Shown here one piece after another: positions 1 through 6,984 of a DNA stretch of 8,489 bases; the stretch's first letter is position 1, and every line of letters starts with the position of its first letter. Source of the stretch: Mailhella sp. (GTDB taxonomy: Bacteria > Desulfobacterota > Desulfovibrionia > Desulfovibrionales > Desulfovibrionaceae). The stretch covers positions 1 through 8,489 of the forward strand of contig JAFWYI010000121.1 in NCBI GenBank assembly GCA_017522745.1. Direction: 5' to 3'. The translations under genes and the position numbers were made by a program. The notes under the pieces are model-generated. The model was not told the origin of the DNA, did not search any database, and was given only the letters and a program-made list of their open reading frames with translations.

Positions 1-1912
1 CGTAGGCTTCCTGGAAGCGTTTCACTACAGGATGCGCCCCCAGCTCTTCCTTTATCTCCGCTTCGGTCCGTACGATCTTCTGCGGGGCTTTGAACGCAGG
101 TCTGAGCGGTCTGCCTGCCCAGCGTTCGGCAAGGCTTTCCAGCACCTTGAGCTTGTCAGGGCGTTGTATCTGCTGGCCTATGATCTGTGAAAGCGGCTGG
201 AGGACGAGCCAGTCGCCGCGGACTTCACCGGTGAACTGCCTGAGGACAGGGACGGGGATCTCCGAATTTCCTTCGCAGGAGACGAGAAAGTCTTCCCATG
301 TCAGCGAGGTATCCACCGGTAGTTTTTTCCATTCCGCCTCTTCACGATGCAGGGGAGCGCCTTGTGTTTCAACAGTTTTCCTGCTGTCCGTCAAGCGGGA
401 GTCTGAAGACTGCATAGCGGCTTTTGCGCTGCGGGCCATGACGCTCTGCGGGGGCTGGAATGCCGGAGCCGGACGCTGGGCAGCTGGCTTGGGAGCTTCG
501 AAACGCGCAGGTCCTGCGGGGAGGTCGGTGCGAGAAGGAGCGCTGGCTGGTTGGACGGCAGGACGCGATACCGTATTCATGAATACGGGTTCCGGGATGC
601 CGTCATCGACGAAAGGGCGGGCATTCTCCTGTTCGTAGATATCGACAGGGACACGTTCGACAGGGGGCTCTTCACGGAACGTCGGAACTGCGGGGCGAGG
701 GGCCTGCGGGGCCTGAGGAGCGGCACTGGCAACCTCGGCGGGAGCGCTGACGGCTCTGGAAGGGGCTGGGGCAGATGTGCTGACATTCAGCTCTTCCACA
801 GGAAGCAGGCGTGGCAGCATGGCAAGGTTCAGCAGCAGCAGTTCGAGCCCGGCCGAAGGCTCAAGGCTGGTGAGGATACGGCGCTGGGAATCGAGCGTCA
901 TCTGCCATGCGGCATGGATGTAGGTGAGGCTGAAACGCGAGGCCATATCGACGAGGCGTTCCCGCTCGCTCTGCGGCATATCGAGTTCCTGAGCGGCGTC
1001 GCGTCCGGCCTGTTTGATGAGGAACAGGTTGCGCCACAGGCTTCCCAGCTCACGCAGGAAGAAGCCCATGTCAGCGCCCTGAGCCAGAAGCTCACGTACA
1101 AGGACCGTGATGCCGGTGGTATCATGCGAGGCCAGCGCGGCGAGCAGTCTGTCCATCACTTCCTGACCAGCAAGGCCGAGGACCTCGCGTGCCATAGCCG
1201 CCGTGAGGGCTTCACCCGGGGCACAGCCCAGTGCCAGCACCTGCCCGAGCAGGCTCATGGAGTCTCGCACGGAACCTGCCGCGCGGCGAGCGATGAGATG
1301 GGCGGCCTCCTGCTCGAAGGGGCGCCCCTCGCGCCCAAGGATATTGGTTATATGCGCTTCCAGCGTGGCTTCCGGTATCTGCCGGAACACGAAATGCTGG
1401 CAGCGGCTCACGATGGTCACCGGGAATTTATGCTGTTCCGTGGTGGCAAGGATGAAGGTCACGCGGGCCGGCGGCTCTTCCAGAGTTTTGAGTAGAGCGT
1501 TGAAGGCTTCCTTGGTGAGCATGTGAGCTTCGTCGATGATGAAGACCTTGTAGCGGCCTTCAAGGGGCGCATAGCCCACAGCGTCGCGCAGGCGGCGGAT
1601 GTCGTCGATACCGCGGTTGGACGCGCCGTCTATCTCCACCACGTCCACGAAGCTGCCCTGGGTGATGCGGCGGCAGGCTTCGCACTGATTGCAGGGCTCG
1701 CCTGTGGGGGCATGCTCACAGTTCAGGGCTTTGGCGAAGATACGTGCGATGGTGGTCTTGCCTACACCGCGCGTGCCGCTGAGCAGATAGGCCGGTGCCA
1801 CACGGTCTTCCCGGGCGGCGCGGGAAAGGATGGATTTGACCATATCCTGCCCTACCACTTCGGCGAATGTCTGCGGGCGGTACAGTGCCGCGAGAGAAGC
1901 GTTTGTTGCCAT
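1..1912 (-). CDS. dnaX: DNA polymerase III subunit gamma/tau (clamp loader), 3' end outside window
   Basis: This is the ATPase subunit of the clamp loader that places the beta clamp on primed DNA at the replication fork. I translated the minus strand from the ATG at 1912. The frame stays open to the window edge, giving 637 full codons and no stop. The AAA+ module shows Walker A GTRGVGKT (residues 46-53), a four-cysteine zinc site (C65, C74, C77, C80), Walker B IIDEAH (125-130), the sensor-like stretch ILATTE (154-159) and the arginine-finger SRC motif (169-171). After domain III, a Pro/Ala-rich linker occupies roughly residues 370-530. A more ordered C-terminal region follows, as in tau-type proteins. 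The Shine-Dalgarno is weak (GGA six bases before the ATG). A 40-residue ORF lies 28 bases upstream on the same strand and may be cotranscribed. Family identity is certain; the C-terminal end is not visible. Confidence 0.97.
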   Translation of the reverse strand, partial: MATNASLAALYRPQTFAEVVGQDMVKSILSRAAREDRVAPAYLLSGTRGVGKTTIARIFAKALNCEHAPTGEPCNQCEACRRITQGSFVDVVEIDGASNRGIDDIRRLRDAVGYAPLEGRYKVFIIDEAHMLTKEAFNALLKTLEEPPARVTFILATTEQHKFPVTIVSRCQHFVFRQIPEATLEAHITNILGREGRPFEQEAAHLIARRAAGSVRDSMSLLGQVLALGCAPGEALTAAMAREVLGLAGQEVMDRLLAALASHDTTGITVLVRELLAQGADMGFFLRELGSLWRNLFLIKQAGRDAAQELDMPQSERERLVDMASRFSLTYIHAAWQMTLDSQRRILTSLEPSAGLELLLLNLAMLPRLLPVEELNVSTSAPAPSRAVSAPAEVASAAPQAPQAPRPAVPTFREEPPVERVPVDIYEQENARPFVDDGIPEPVFMNTVSRPAVQPASAPSRTDLPAGPARFEAPKPAAQRPAPAFQPPQSVMARSAKAAMQSSDSRLTDSRKTVETQGAPLHREEAEWKKLPVDTSLTWEDFLVSCEGNSEIPVPVLRQFTGEVRGDWLVLQPLSQIIGQQIQRPDKLKVLESLAERWAGRPLRPAFKAPQKIVRTEAEIKEELGAHPVVKRFQEAY

Positions 1913-1940
1913 ACGATATCCAGAATGCGTCAACGCGCTG

Positions 1941-2063
1941 TTAAATGCGAAAATTCCCGAAAAGTTTACGTCCTGCCGCCGTTGCGGTCAAGGGAAAGGC
2001 CTCGGGAAACAGGGGTATGACGAAAGCGCACAGAACAAAAAAGCTGACGAGTCTCTTCTTCAT
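1941..2063 (-). CDS. Small signal-peptide-like protein of 40 residues, upstream of dnaX
   Basis: I do not recognise a family. The ORF begins MKKRLVSFFVLCAFVIP: a basic N-region (K2, K3, R4), a hydrophobic core over about residues 5-19, then small residues with an ATAA stretch (27-30) that resembles a signal-peptidase I site. Cleavage there would leave only a cationic tail of about ten residues, GRKLFGNFRI. A GGAGG lies four bases before the ATG, stronger than the dnaX ribosome binding site, and the stop precedes the dnaX ATG by 28 bases on the same strand. It could be a tiny secreted or membrane peptide, a leader peptide affecting dnaX translation, or the intact start of a decayed secreted-protein gene. 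Translation is plausible from the ribosome binding site and composition, but no homology could be tested. Confidence 0.5.
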   Translation of the reverse strand: MKKRLVSFFVLCAFVIPLFPEAFPLTATAAGRKLFGNFRI

Positions 2064-2067
2064 GGGG

Positions 2068-2072
2068 CCTCC
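2068..2072 (-). promoter_or_regulatory. Shine-Dalgarno GGAGG of the 40-residue ORF
   Basis: The plus-strand CCTCC reads GGAGG on the minus strand, four bases before the ATG at 2063. It fixes that start in preference to longer in-frame starts up to 2174. A perfect 6-bp inverted repeat (AAAGCC at 2075-2080, GGCTTT at 2086-2091, 5-base loop) sits immediately upstream and might influence its accessibility. Confidence 0.55.
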
Positions 2073-2173
2073 AGAAAGCCACGCGGGCTTTGCTAAAATT
2101 TGAGATGGGATTACCTTATGCTTATTTTTCACAAACCAAGGCTCCGGTACAAAAAAGCCCTGCATGAACAGCA

Positions 2174-2202
2174 TTGACGCCCCGCCTCACTCGGGCTAAA
2201 CT
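2174..2202 (+). promoter_or_regulatory. Predicted sigma-70-type promoter of serS
   Basis: TTGACG (2174-2179) matches the -35 consensus at five of six bases. It is followed by a 17-base spacer and TAAACT (2197-2202), which matches the -10 consensus at four of six. Transcription would begin near 2209 and leave an untranslated leader of about 58 bases before the serS ATG. I saw no T-box or other riboswitch structure in that short leader. Confidence 0.55.
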
Positions 2203-2254
2203 GCTTGCCTCTTTAAAGATGTTCAGGCGTAAGCCAGACCATATCACGCAGACC

Positions 2255-2259
2255 AAGGA
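2255..2259 (+). promoter_or_regulatory. Ribosome binding site of serS
   Basis: AAGGA lies seven bases before the ATG at 2267. With the protein beginning MLDLKLLQ, as seryl-tRNA synthetases typically do, it fixes the start and rejects a TTG-initiated 31-residue upstream extension from 2174, which also overlaps the predicted promoter. Confidence 0.75.
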
Positions 2260-2266
2260 TTATCGT

Positions 2267-3550
2267 ATGCTCGACCTCAAACTGCTCCAGAAACAGCCCG
2301 AAGTGGTGGCCAAGGCTCTTGCCGATCGCCATTCCGACATTTCCGTGGATGAATTCCTCGAACTCGATGCTCGCCGCCGTGCCGCTCTTACCGAAGTGGA
2401 AACGCTGAAAAGCGAACGCAACTCCCGCTCCGGCGAAGTGGCCAAGATGAAGCGCGCCGGTGAAGATGCCTCTGCCCTCGTGGCTGAACTCGGTCAGCTT
2501 TCCGACCGTATCAAGGCTCTTGACGCTGAAGCCAATGACATCAAGGAACAGGTGTATCAGTGGATGCTCCGCGTGCCGAACATCCCGGATGCTTCCGTAC
2601 CTGTGGGTGCCGATGAGAACGATAACCCTGAAGTGCATCGCTGGGGCACTCCTCGCGAGTTCGATTTCCCCGTCAAGCAGCATTTCGAAGTGGGTGCTGC
2701 CGCCCGCGGTCTGGACTTTGAACGCGGTGCCAAGCTCGCTGGTTCTCGTTTCTGTGTGAGCCACGGCGTTTTTGCCCGCCTCGAACGCGCCCTCATGAAC
2801 TTCTACCTCGATACCCAGACCACTGAATTCGGTGCTGTGGAGATCGCTCCTCCCTACATGGTCAACGCCGCTACCATGCAGGGCACCGGCCAGCTCCCCA
2901 AGTTCGAGGAAGACCTCTTCAAGATGCCCGTGTGGAACTACTACCTCATCCCCACCGCCGAAGTGCCCGTGACCAACCTGCATGCCGGTGAGATCCTTGA
3001 GGAAGATCAGCTTCCCCTGCGTTATACCGCCGGTACTCCCTGCTTCCGTTCCGAAGCCGGTTCCGCTGGTAAGGACGTGCGCGGCCTCATCCGTCAGCAT
3101 CAGTTCGTGAAGGTGGAGATGGTGCGTTTCGCTCATCCCGAAAAGTCCTGGGACGAACTGGAAAACATGCGCCGCTGCGCTGAACTTCTGCTCGAAAAGC
3201 TGGAACTGCCTTACCGCACCATCACCCTCTGCACCGGCGACATGGGCTTCGGCGCTGCCAAGACCTATGACGTGGAAGTGTGGCTCCCCGGTCAGGGCGT
3301 GTACCGTGAGATCTCTTCCTGCTCTAACTGTGTCGACTTCCAGGCTCGCCGTGCCAACATCCGTTTCCGTCCCAAGAACGGCGGCAAACCTGAATTCGTC
3401 CACACCCTGAATGGTTCCGGTCTGCCCACCGGCCGTTCTCTCGTGGCCGTCATCGAAAACTATCAGCAGGCCGATGGCTCCATCGTCATCCCCACTGTGC
3501 TTCGTCCCTACATGGGCGGTCTCGAAGTCATCACTCCTGACATGGTGTGA
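2267..3550 (+). CDS. serS: Seryl-tRNA synthetase
   Basis: This class II aminoacyl-tRNA synthetase charges tRNA-Ser (and tRNA-Sec where present) with serine in the cytoplasm. The product is 427 residues, the usual length. The N-terminal third, roughly residues 30-105, is rich in Lys, Glu, Arg and Leu and matches the tRNA-binding coiled-coil arm. The catalytic core shows the TAE serine-site motif (230-232), class II motif 2 with FRSE (260-263), and motif 3 with GLPTGR ending in R390. The ATG at 2267 is chosen because it has an AAGGA ribosome binding site and gives the typical MLDLKLL start. Codon use is strongly biased (CTC, CGT and GGT frequent), more so than in the neighbouring fusion gene, consistent with high expression. 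The gene is monocistronic, with its own promoter upstream and a terminator directly downstream. Confidence 0.98.
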   Translation: MLDLKLLQKQPEVVAKALADRHSDISVDEFLELDARRRAALTEVETLKSERNSRSGEVAKMKRAGEDASALVAELGQLSDRIKALDAEANDIKEQVYQWMLRVPNIPDASVPVGADENDNPEVHRWGTPREFDFPVKQHFEVGAAARGLDFERGAKLAGSRFCVSHGVFARLERALMNFYLDTQTTEFGAVEIAPPYMVNAATMQGTGQLPKFEEDLFKMPVWNYYLIPTAEVPVTNLHAGEILEEDQLPLRYTAGTPCFRSEAGSAGKDVRGLIRQHQFVKVEMVRFAHPEKSWDELENMRRCAELLLEKLELPYRTITLCTGDMGFGAAKTYDVEVWLPGQGVYREISSCSNCVDFQARRANIRFRPKNGGKPEFVHTLNGSGLPTGRSLVAVIENYQQADGSIVIPTVLRPYMGGLEVITPDMV

Positions 3551-3578
3551 TATTCGGACGAAATCTGCCAGATATGAG

Positions 3579-3621
3579 AAAGGCGTCGGCTCGAAAAGGG
3601 GCCGGCGCCTTTCGTATTTTT
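3579..3621 (+). terminator. Rho-independent terminator of serS
   Basis: AAAGGCGTCGGC (3579-3590) pairs with GCCGGCGCCTTT (3601-3612) over 12 bp with one T-G wobble, around a 10-base loop. A run of five T (3617-3621) follows after CGTA. The T run overlaps the stop codon (3620-3622) of the convergent fusion gene. In the minus direction there is no T run after the stem, so it probably works well only for serS. Confidence 0.88.
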
Positions 3622-6600
3622 AGAACAGGCTCAACTGACTGGCAGTTTTCTTAGTGTGTCTGGTCAGTTTCATCTCCCTGAAATGCTCCAGCGGCAGGAG
3701 CGGTGAGGGGCGAAGTTCCAGCGTTTTTCCGTAGAGTGTGCGCCGGGCGGCGGAAGAAAGGAACACCGCCTCAGAGGCTCTCGTGATGCCCACGTAGAGC
3801 AGGCGTTCTTCTTCCTCTACGGCTGGGGCTGTGAAGTTCTGCTCCTCCTTGCCGAGCAGAGCGTCCACCCCGCGGAAAGGCAGAAGGCCATCTTCGGCTC
3901 CGGGAATGAAAACAGCTTTGAATTCCAAACCCTTGGATGCGTGCATGGTCATGAGCTGCACGCGTTCGGCCCGAGCCTGCACGGCGTCCACCTCACGGCG
4001 GAAGGCTACGAATTCCAGCAGTCCGGCCCAGCCCCCATGTTCTTTCCATGCCCGGCACAGACGGCGGAAAGCCGTGGATTCAGCGAACAGCGGATCGAAC
4101 ACTCCGGGCGCGTGGCCGAGGACAGCTTCCGGGCCCTGCGTCCAGACGGCAGGCGGCACATCGTCCAGCGGACCGCTGTCGGTGGGGACGACCTGCGGCG
4201 CTGAGGCCATGGCGGCCAGCAGCGGGAAGCGGGAAGCGTCGAGGAATGCCGCTTCCTTCAGGTCGTGTTCCTGCTTCTGCTGGAAACGCGCGGCACCCTG
4301 AAGCATCATGTCCACGCGTTCGTCGCTCCAGAACGTCTCCGTTTCCGGCGCGGCGCAGGGGATGCCCCGTCGCTCCAGCGCGGCACGGATGGGCGGGATG
4401 AGCGCCTTGAGGCGGCAGAGGACGGCGATATCGCCGGGACTGCAGGAACCGGAGTCGAGATGGCAGTGGGCCAGTGTCTCGTGCATGTCGGCCTGCTGAT
4501 GCGATGTGCCGCCGATGAGATAGGCGATGCGCTCGGCTATCCATGCGGCTTCTCGTTCCGCACTTGGAGTCTCCATCCACTGCAGGGTGGCGGAACTGCC
4601 TGTTACGGACGTGAGTTCACCGCAGGCACCGCGTCCGGCAAGGGCGCTGTGCCCGGCATCGAGGATGGCGGACGCAGAACGATGGCTTTCGGTAAGGCTG
4701 AGGACGGAAAGATCCGGCCAGCGGGAGCGCAGAGCTGTTTCGATGCCGGAATCCGCACCACGGAAGCTGTAGATGGACTGATCCGGATCACCGATACCGA
4801 AGAAGCCGGAACCGTCTGCCGGGGTGAGCGCCTCCACGAGGGCTTTCTGCAGCGGCGAAAGGTCCTGTACTTCGTCCACAAGGATATGTTTCCACGGTTT
4901 GGTCGCGCTATAGTTGCGGCTTCTGAGTTCCGCCAGCCACGTTTCCGGCAGGTCGGTATAGTCGGCAAGACTGCGTTCTTTTTTCCAGCGGCGGTAATTT
5001 TCCAGAAGTGGTTCGAGTTCGGCAGGGACATCGAGAGTTTCACGGCCGAATTCCACCTGTGTGTAGAGCCTGTTCGCTTCTTTTTTGTCCAGATGAGGAT
5101 TGGCGGCGGCAAAAGCCTTCCGTGCGCCCTCTTCCGAAAGGACGACAGGCTGTTCCCCGGGCCAGCGCTTGAGGGCGAGGGCGTGCAGGGTGTCCGTTTC
5201 GGGAAGCAGGATGGGAGCGGCGGTTCCGTCAGCGCCTTCACCAAGAGCGGCGGTGAGGCGGGAACGCATTTCTTCAGCGGCACGGCGCGTGAAGGTGACA
5301 GCTACGATATCCGAGGCGGGGATACCGCTCTTCAGTAGACGAACGAGCCGCCCGACAAGGGTACGGGTCTTACCAGCGCCGGGGCCGGCAAGCACCAGCA
5401 CAGGGCCGGGGCCAGCTTCAAGTGCGGCACGTTGGGCCGGACTGAAGGTTTCCAGCGCGAAAGAAGAGCGTTTTGCGGCAGAAGGTGCGCTCGTGCCGTT
5501 TTCAGCTTGCTTGGCTACGGCTCCTGCGGACGATGATGTTTTTTTTTGAGCCTCCTCCTTTGCAGGAGTCTGAGCAGAGGCTTTAAGAGGCTTTTTCCGG
5601 GCGGAAGGTACGCGGGTCAGCAGGGAAGGAGCGTTCTCACCTTCTTCGAAAAGCCGGATGGTCCCATACTCGCCGTCATAGCCGCCGTGGCGGATGACCT
5701 GCCCCGAGCGCATGCGGCGGATGGCTTCACCGAGTTCCGGCCATGCGTGGCCGAGGTCGGTATGAGGCACGGACTGCAGGATGTCCATCTCAGAACCGAA
5801 TCTTCCCAGCAGATCGGCGTATTTTTCCTGTACTTTCTTGGACTTGGGGCCGCAGTGCAGGAGTTCGCCCACGATCTCCGGCAGGGGGATGACCGAGGAG
5901 AAGCCTTTGCCGGGTTCGGGGGCTTCTGTGCGGTCGGCAAGGGCAAGCACGCGATGGAGTACGCCCACGGTGAGCGGTTTGCCGCAGACAGGGCAGATAT
6001 CGCCCAGCTTCATACATTCTGCGGGTTCCAGCATCACGTCGCAGGCGCGATGGCCGTCGAGGTGGTATTTGCCTTCTTCGGGGAAGAATTCCAGAGTTCC
6101 GGCATAGGAGGTCCCGCAGTCTTTCTTGTGCAGGGCGTCGAAAATACCGTCGTAGGTGGCCGCACCTTCGAAAAGCGTGGCTTCGCGGGCGAGGTTCTCA
6201 CCGGAATGGGCGTCGGAGTTGGAGACCATGAGCAGATGGTCGAGGTGGCTCCAGCAGCGGTTCATGTCCGGGTCGGACGAAAGGCCGGTCTCAGCGGCGA
6301 AGATATGCGGTGTGAGATCCTCGAAACATTCCTCCAGGCTGTCGAAGCCGGATTTGGAGCCGAAGAGCGCGAACCACGGCGTCCAGATATGGGCGGGGAT
6401 CATGTAGGCGCGGGGGATCTCAAGCACCATGGCGAGCAGGTCTTTCACATCGAGGCCGAGGATGGGCCGTCCGTCGGATTTCAGATTGCCGATAGTGTCG
6501 AGTTTGGCGCAGAGCTGATCCGCCGCGTCGAGGTCGGGCACGTAAACGAGGCTGTGTACCTTGCGGACCTTGCCGTTCTTCTTGTAGATTGAGCTTATCT

Positions 6601-6889
6601 CGGCTTCCAGCATGAACTGCGGGCTGCGGAACTCCATGCCGGCAAGCTGTGGTATCTCGCGGGAAAACTCGTCCCCGGTGAGAGGCTTCTTCAGGCGATA
6701 GAGGCCGGAATTGCCGTCCAGTTCAAGATTTTCGCGCAGTTCCTGCCGCCATACCGGATGGGTGAAGTCGCCAGTGGCGAGTACGTCGATGCCCTTTGCC
6801 CCGGCCCATGCCGCAAGGTTGGGTATGGTGAGCCCTTTGCTGGTGGCGCGGGAGAAGCGGGAGTGGATATGGAGATCGGCACGGAACAT
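3620..6889 (-). CDS. EndoQ-like PHP endonuclease fused to UvrD/Rep helicase, with C-terminal clamp-binding motif
   Basis: The 1089-residue protein has two modules. Residues 1-415 match the endonuclease Q family (TIGR00375-type, PHP fold). Visible blocks are DLHIHSR (5-11), GDFTHP (40-45), probable metal ligands E97 and H112, AHIWTPWF (166-173), AETGLSSDP (199-207) and SNSDAHS (223-229). A cysteine cluster (C283, C299, C302) is probably a zinc site, and GGYDGEYG (402-409) closes the module. Characterised EndoQ enzymes cut DNA 5' of hypoxanthine, uracil, xanthine and abasic sites. A Lys/Ala/Ser-rich linker (about 418-478) leads to a superfamily 1A helicase: Q-motif Q486, Walker A AGPGAGKT (501-508), motif Ia TFTRRAAEEM (532-541), VDEVQD (671-676), GDPDQSIYSFRG (700-711), a HASKGLEF block and motif VI YVGITRA (1032-1038). 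The chain ends in QLSLF, the beta-clamp consensus. I chose the ATG at 6889 because it gives the family start MFRADLHIH; an in-frame start at 7030 would run through the divergent gene. Its physiological role is inferred, not shown. Confidence 0.93.
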   Translation of the reverse strand: MFRADLHIHSRFSRATSKGLTIPNLAAWAGAKGIDVLATGDFTHPVWRQELRENLELDGNSGLYRLKKPLTGDEFSREIPQLAGMEFRSPQFMLEAEISSIYKKNGKVRKVHSLVYVPDLDAADQLCAKLDTIGNLKSDGRPILGLDVKDLLAMVLEIPRAYMIPAHIWTPWFALFGSKSGFDSLEECFEDLTPHIFAAETGLSSDPDMNRCWSHLDHLLMVSNSDAHSGENLAREATLFEGAATYDGIFDALHKKDCGTSYAGTLEFFPEEGKYHLDGHRACDVMLEPAECMKLGDICPVCGKPLTVGVLHRVLALADRTEAPEPGKGFSSVIPLPEIVGELLHCGPKSKKVQEKYADLLGRFGSEMDILQSVPHTDLGHAWPELGEAIRRMRSGQVIRHGGYDGEYGTIRLFEEGENAPSLLTRVPSARKKPLKASAQTPAKEEAQKKTSSSAGAVAKQAENGTSAPSAAKRSSFALETFSPAQRAALEAGPGPVLVLAGPGAGKTRTLVGRLVRLLKSGIPASDIVAVTFTRRAAEEMRSRLTAALGEGADGTAAPILLPETDTLHALALKRWPGEQPVVLSEEGARKAFAAANPHLDKKEANRLYTQVEFGRETLDVPAELEPLLENYRRWKKERSLADYTDLPETWLAELRSRNYSATKPWKHILVDEVQDLSPLQKALVEALTPADGSGFFGIGDPDQSIYSFRGADSGIETALRSRWPDLSVLSLTESHRSASAILDAGHSALAGRGACGELTSVTGSSATLQWMETPSAEREAAWIAERIAYLIGGTSHQQADMHETLAHCHLDSGSCSPGDIAVLCRLKALIPPIRAALERRGIPCAAPETETFWSDERVDMMLQGAARFQQKQEHDLKEAAFLDASRFPLLAAMASAPQVVPTDSGPLDDVPPAVWTQGPEAVLGHAPGVFDPLFAESTAFRRLCRAWKEHGGWAGLLEFVAFRREVDAVQARAERVQLMTMHASKGLEFKAVFIPGAEDGLLPFRGVDALLGKEEQNFTAPAVEEEERLLYVGITRASEAVFLSSAARRTLYGKTLELRPSPLLPLEHFREMKLTRHTKKTASQLSLF
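5539..5547 (-). other. A9 homopolymer on the coding strand in the nuclease-helicase linker
   Basis: Nine consecutive T on the plus strand (A9 in the message) cover codons 448-451 (Gln-Lys-Lys-Thr) of the fusion gene, between the end of the EndoQ-like module and the helicase Q motif. A -1 slip would meet TGA at 5504-5502 and give about 462 residues. A +1 slip would meet TAG at 5517-5515 and give about 457 residues. Either product would keep the whole nuclease module and lose the helicase and the clamp motif. Tract and stops are read directly; slippage is inferred. Confidence 0.6.
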
Positions 6890-6934
6890 GGTGTACTCGC
6901 GGGCAGAAAGTTTGAAGTCCTGAAAACTCGTTCC

Positions 6935-6963
6935 GTTATAGCTGGAAGCGTGGTCCAGTGCAA
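6935..6963 (-). promoter_or_regulatory. Predicted promoter of the EndoQ-helicase gene
   Basis: On the minus strand, TTGCAC (6963-6958) is followed by a 17-base spacer and TATAAC (6940-6935). The -10 matches consensus at five of six bases and the -35 at three of six. Transcription would start near 6928, about 39 bases before the ATG at 6889. This supports that start and argues against the longer 7030 start. It overlaps the leader of the divergent methyltransferase gene, so the two genes may compete for this segment. Confidence 0.45.
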
Positions 6964-6971
6964 TGCAGGCC

Positions 6972-6976
6972 GGAGG
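6972..6976 (+). promoter_or_regulatory. Shine-Dalgarno GGAGG of the N6-adenine methyltransferase gene
   Basis: GGAGG ends eight bases before a GTG at 6985 and 14 bases before an ATG at 6991 in the same frame. Spacing favours the GTG. The ATG is the alternative and differs by only two residues. An upstream GTG at 6958 is unlikely because it precedes the Shine-Dalgarno. Confidence 0.5.
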
Positions 6977-6984
6977 CTGAAGAA

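Noticed and set aside
323..328. A6 run on the dnaX coding strand as a programmed frameshift site making the short gamma subunit.
   Set aside because: The zero-frame codons are TGG AAA AAA CTA, so the run is not in the A AAA AAG slippery phase used in E. coli. A -1 shift would place the P-site tRNA on GAA. The site is also late, near residue 530, after the linker, and I saw no obvious stimulating structure.
2150..2200. A T6 run on the minus strand after GGGC (near 2153-2160) as a terminator.
   Set aside because: The only matching arm, AGCCC at about 2194-2198, is more than 30 bases away and gives a 5-bp stem. No gene ends upstream on that strand within the intergenic region.
1913..2266. Possible small RNA gene (4.5S SRP RNA or a tRNA) between dnaX and serS, as such genes can lie near dnaX.
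   Set aside because: The conserved SRP domain IV signature (GGTCAGG...GGAAGCAGC) is absent on both strands and no cloverleaf could be drawn. The segment is explained by the 40-residue ORF, the serS promoter and leader, and an AT-rich stretch at about 2091-2133 that may hold the minus-strand promoter.
2213..3403. A 396-codon open frame on the minus strand opposite serS.
   Set aside because: It is antisense to a certain gene. Its His/Gly/Glu-rich composition is what strong codon bias in serS would produce on the reverse strand, and it has no recognisable domain.
4265..6592. Long plus-strand open frames (about 357 and 348 codons) opposite the EndoQ-helicase gene.
   Set aside because: They lie antisense to an unbroken gene with all family motifs, lack plausible ribosome binding sites and domains, and reflect high GC content.
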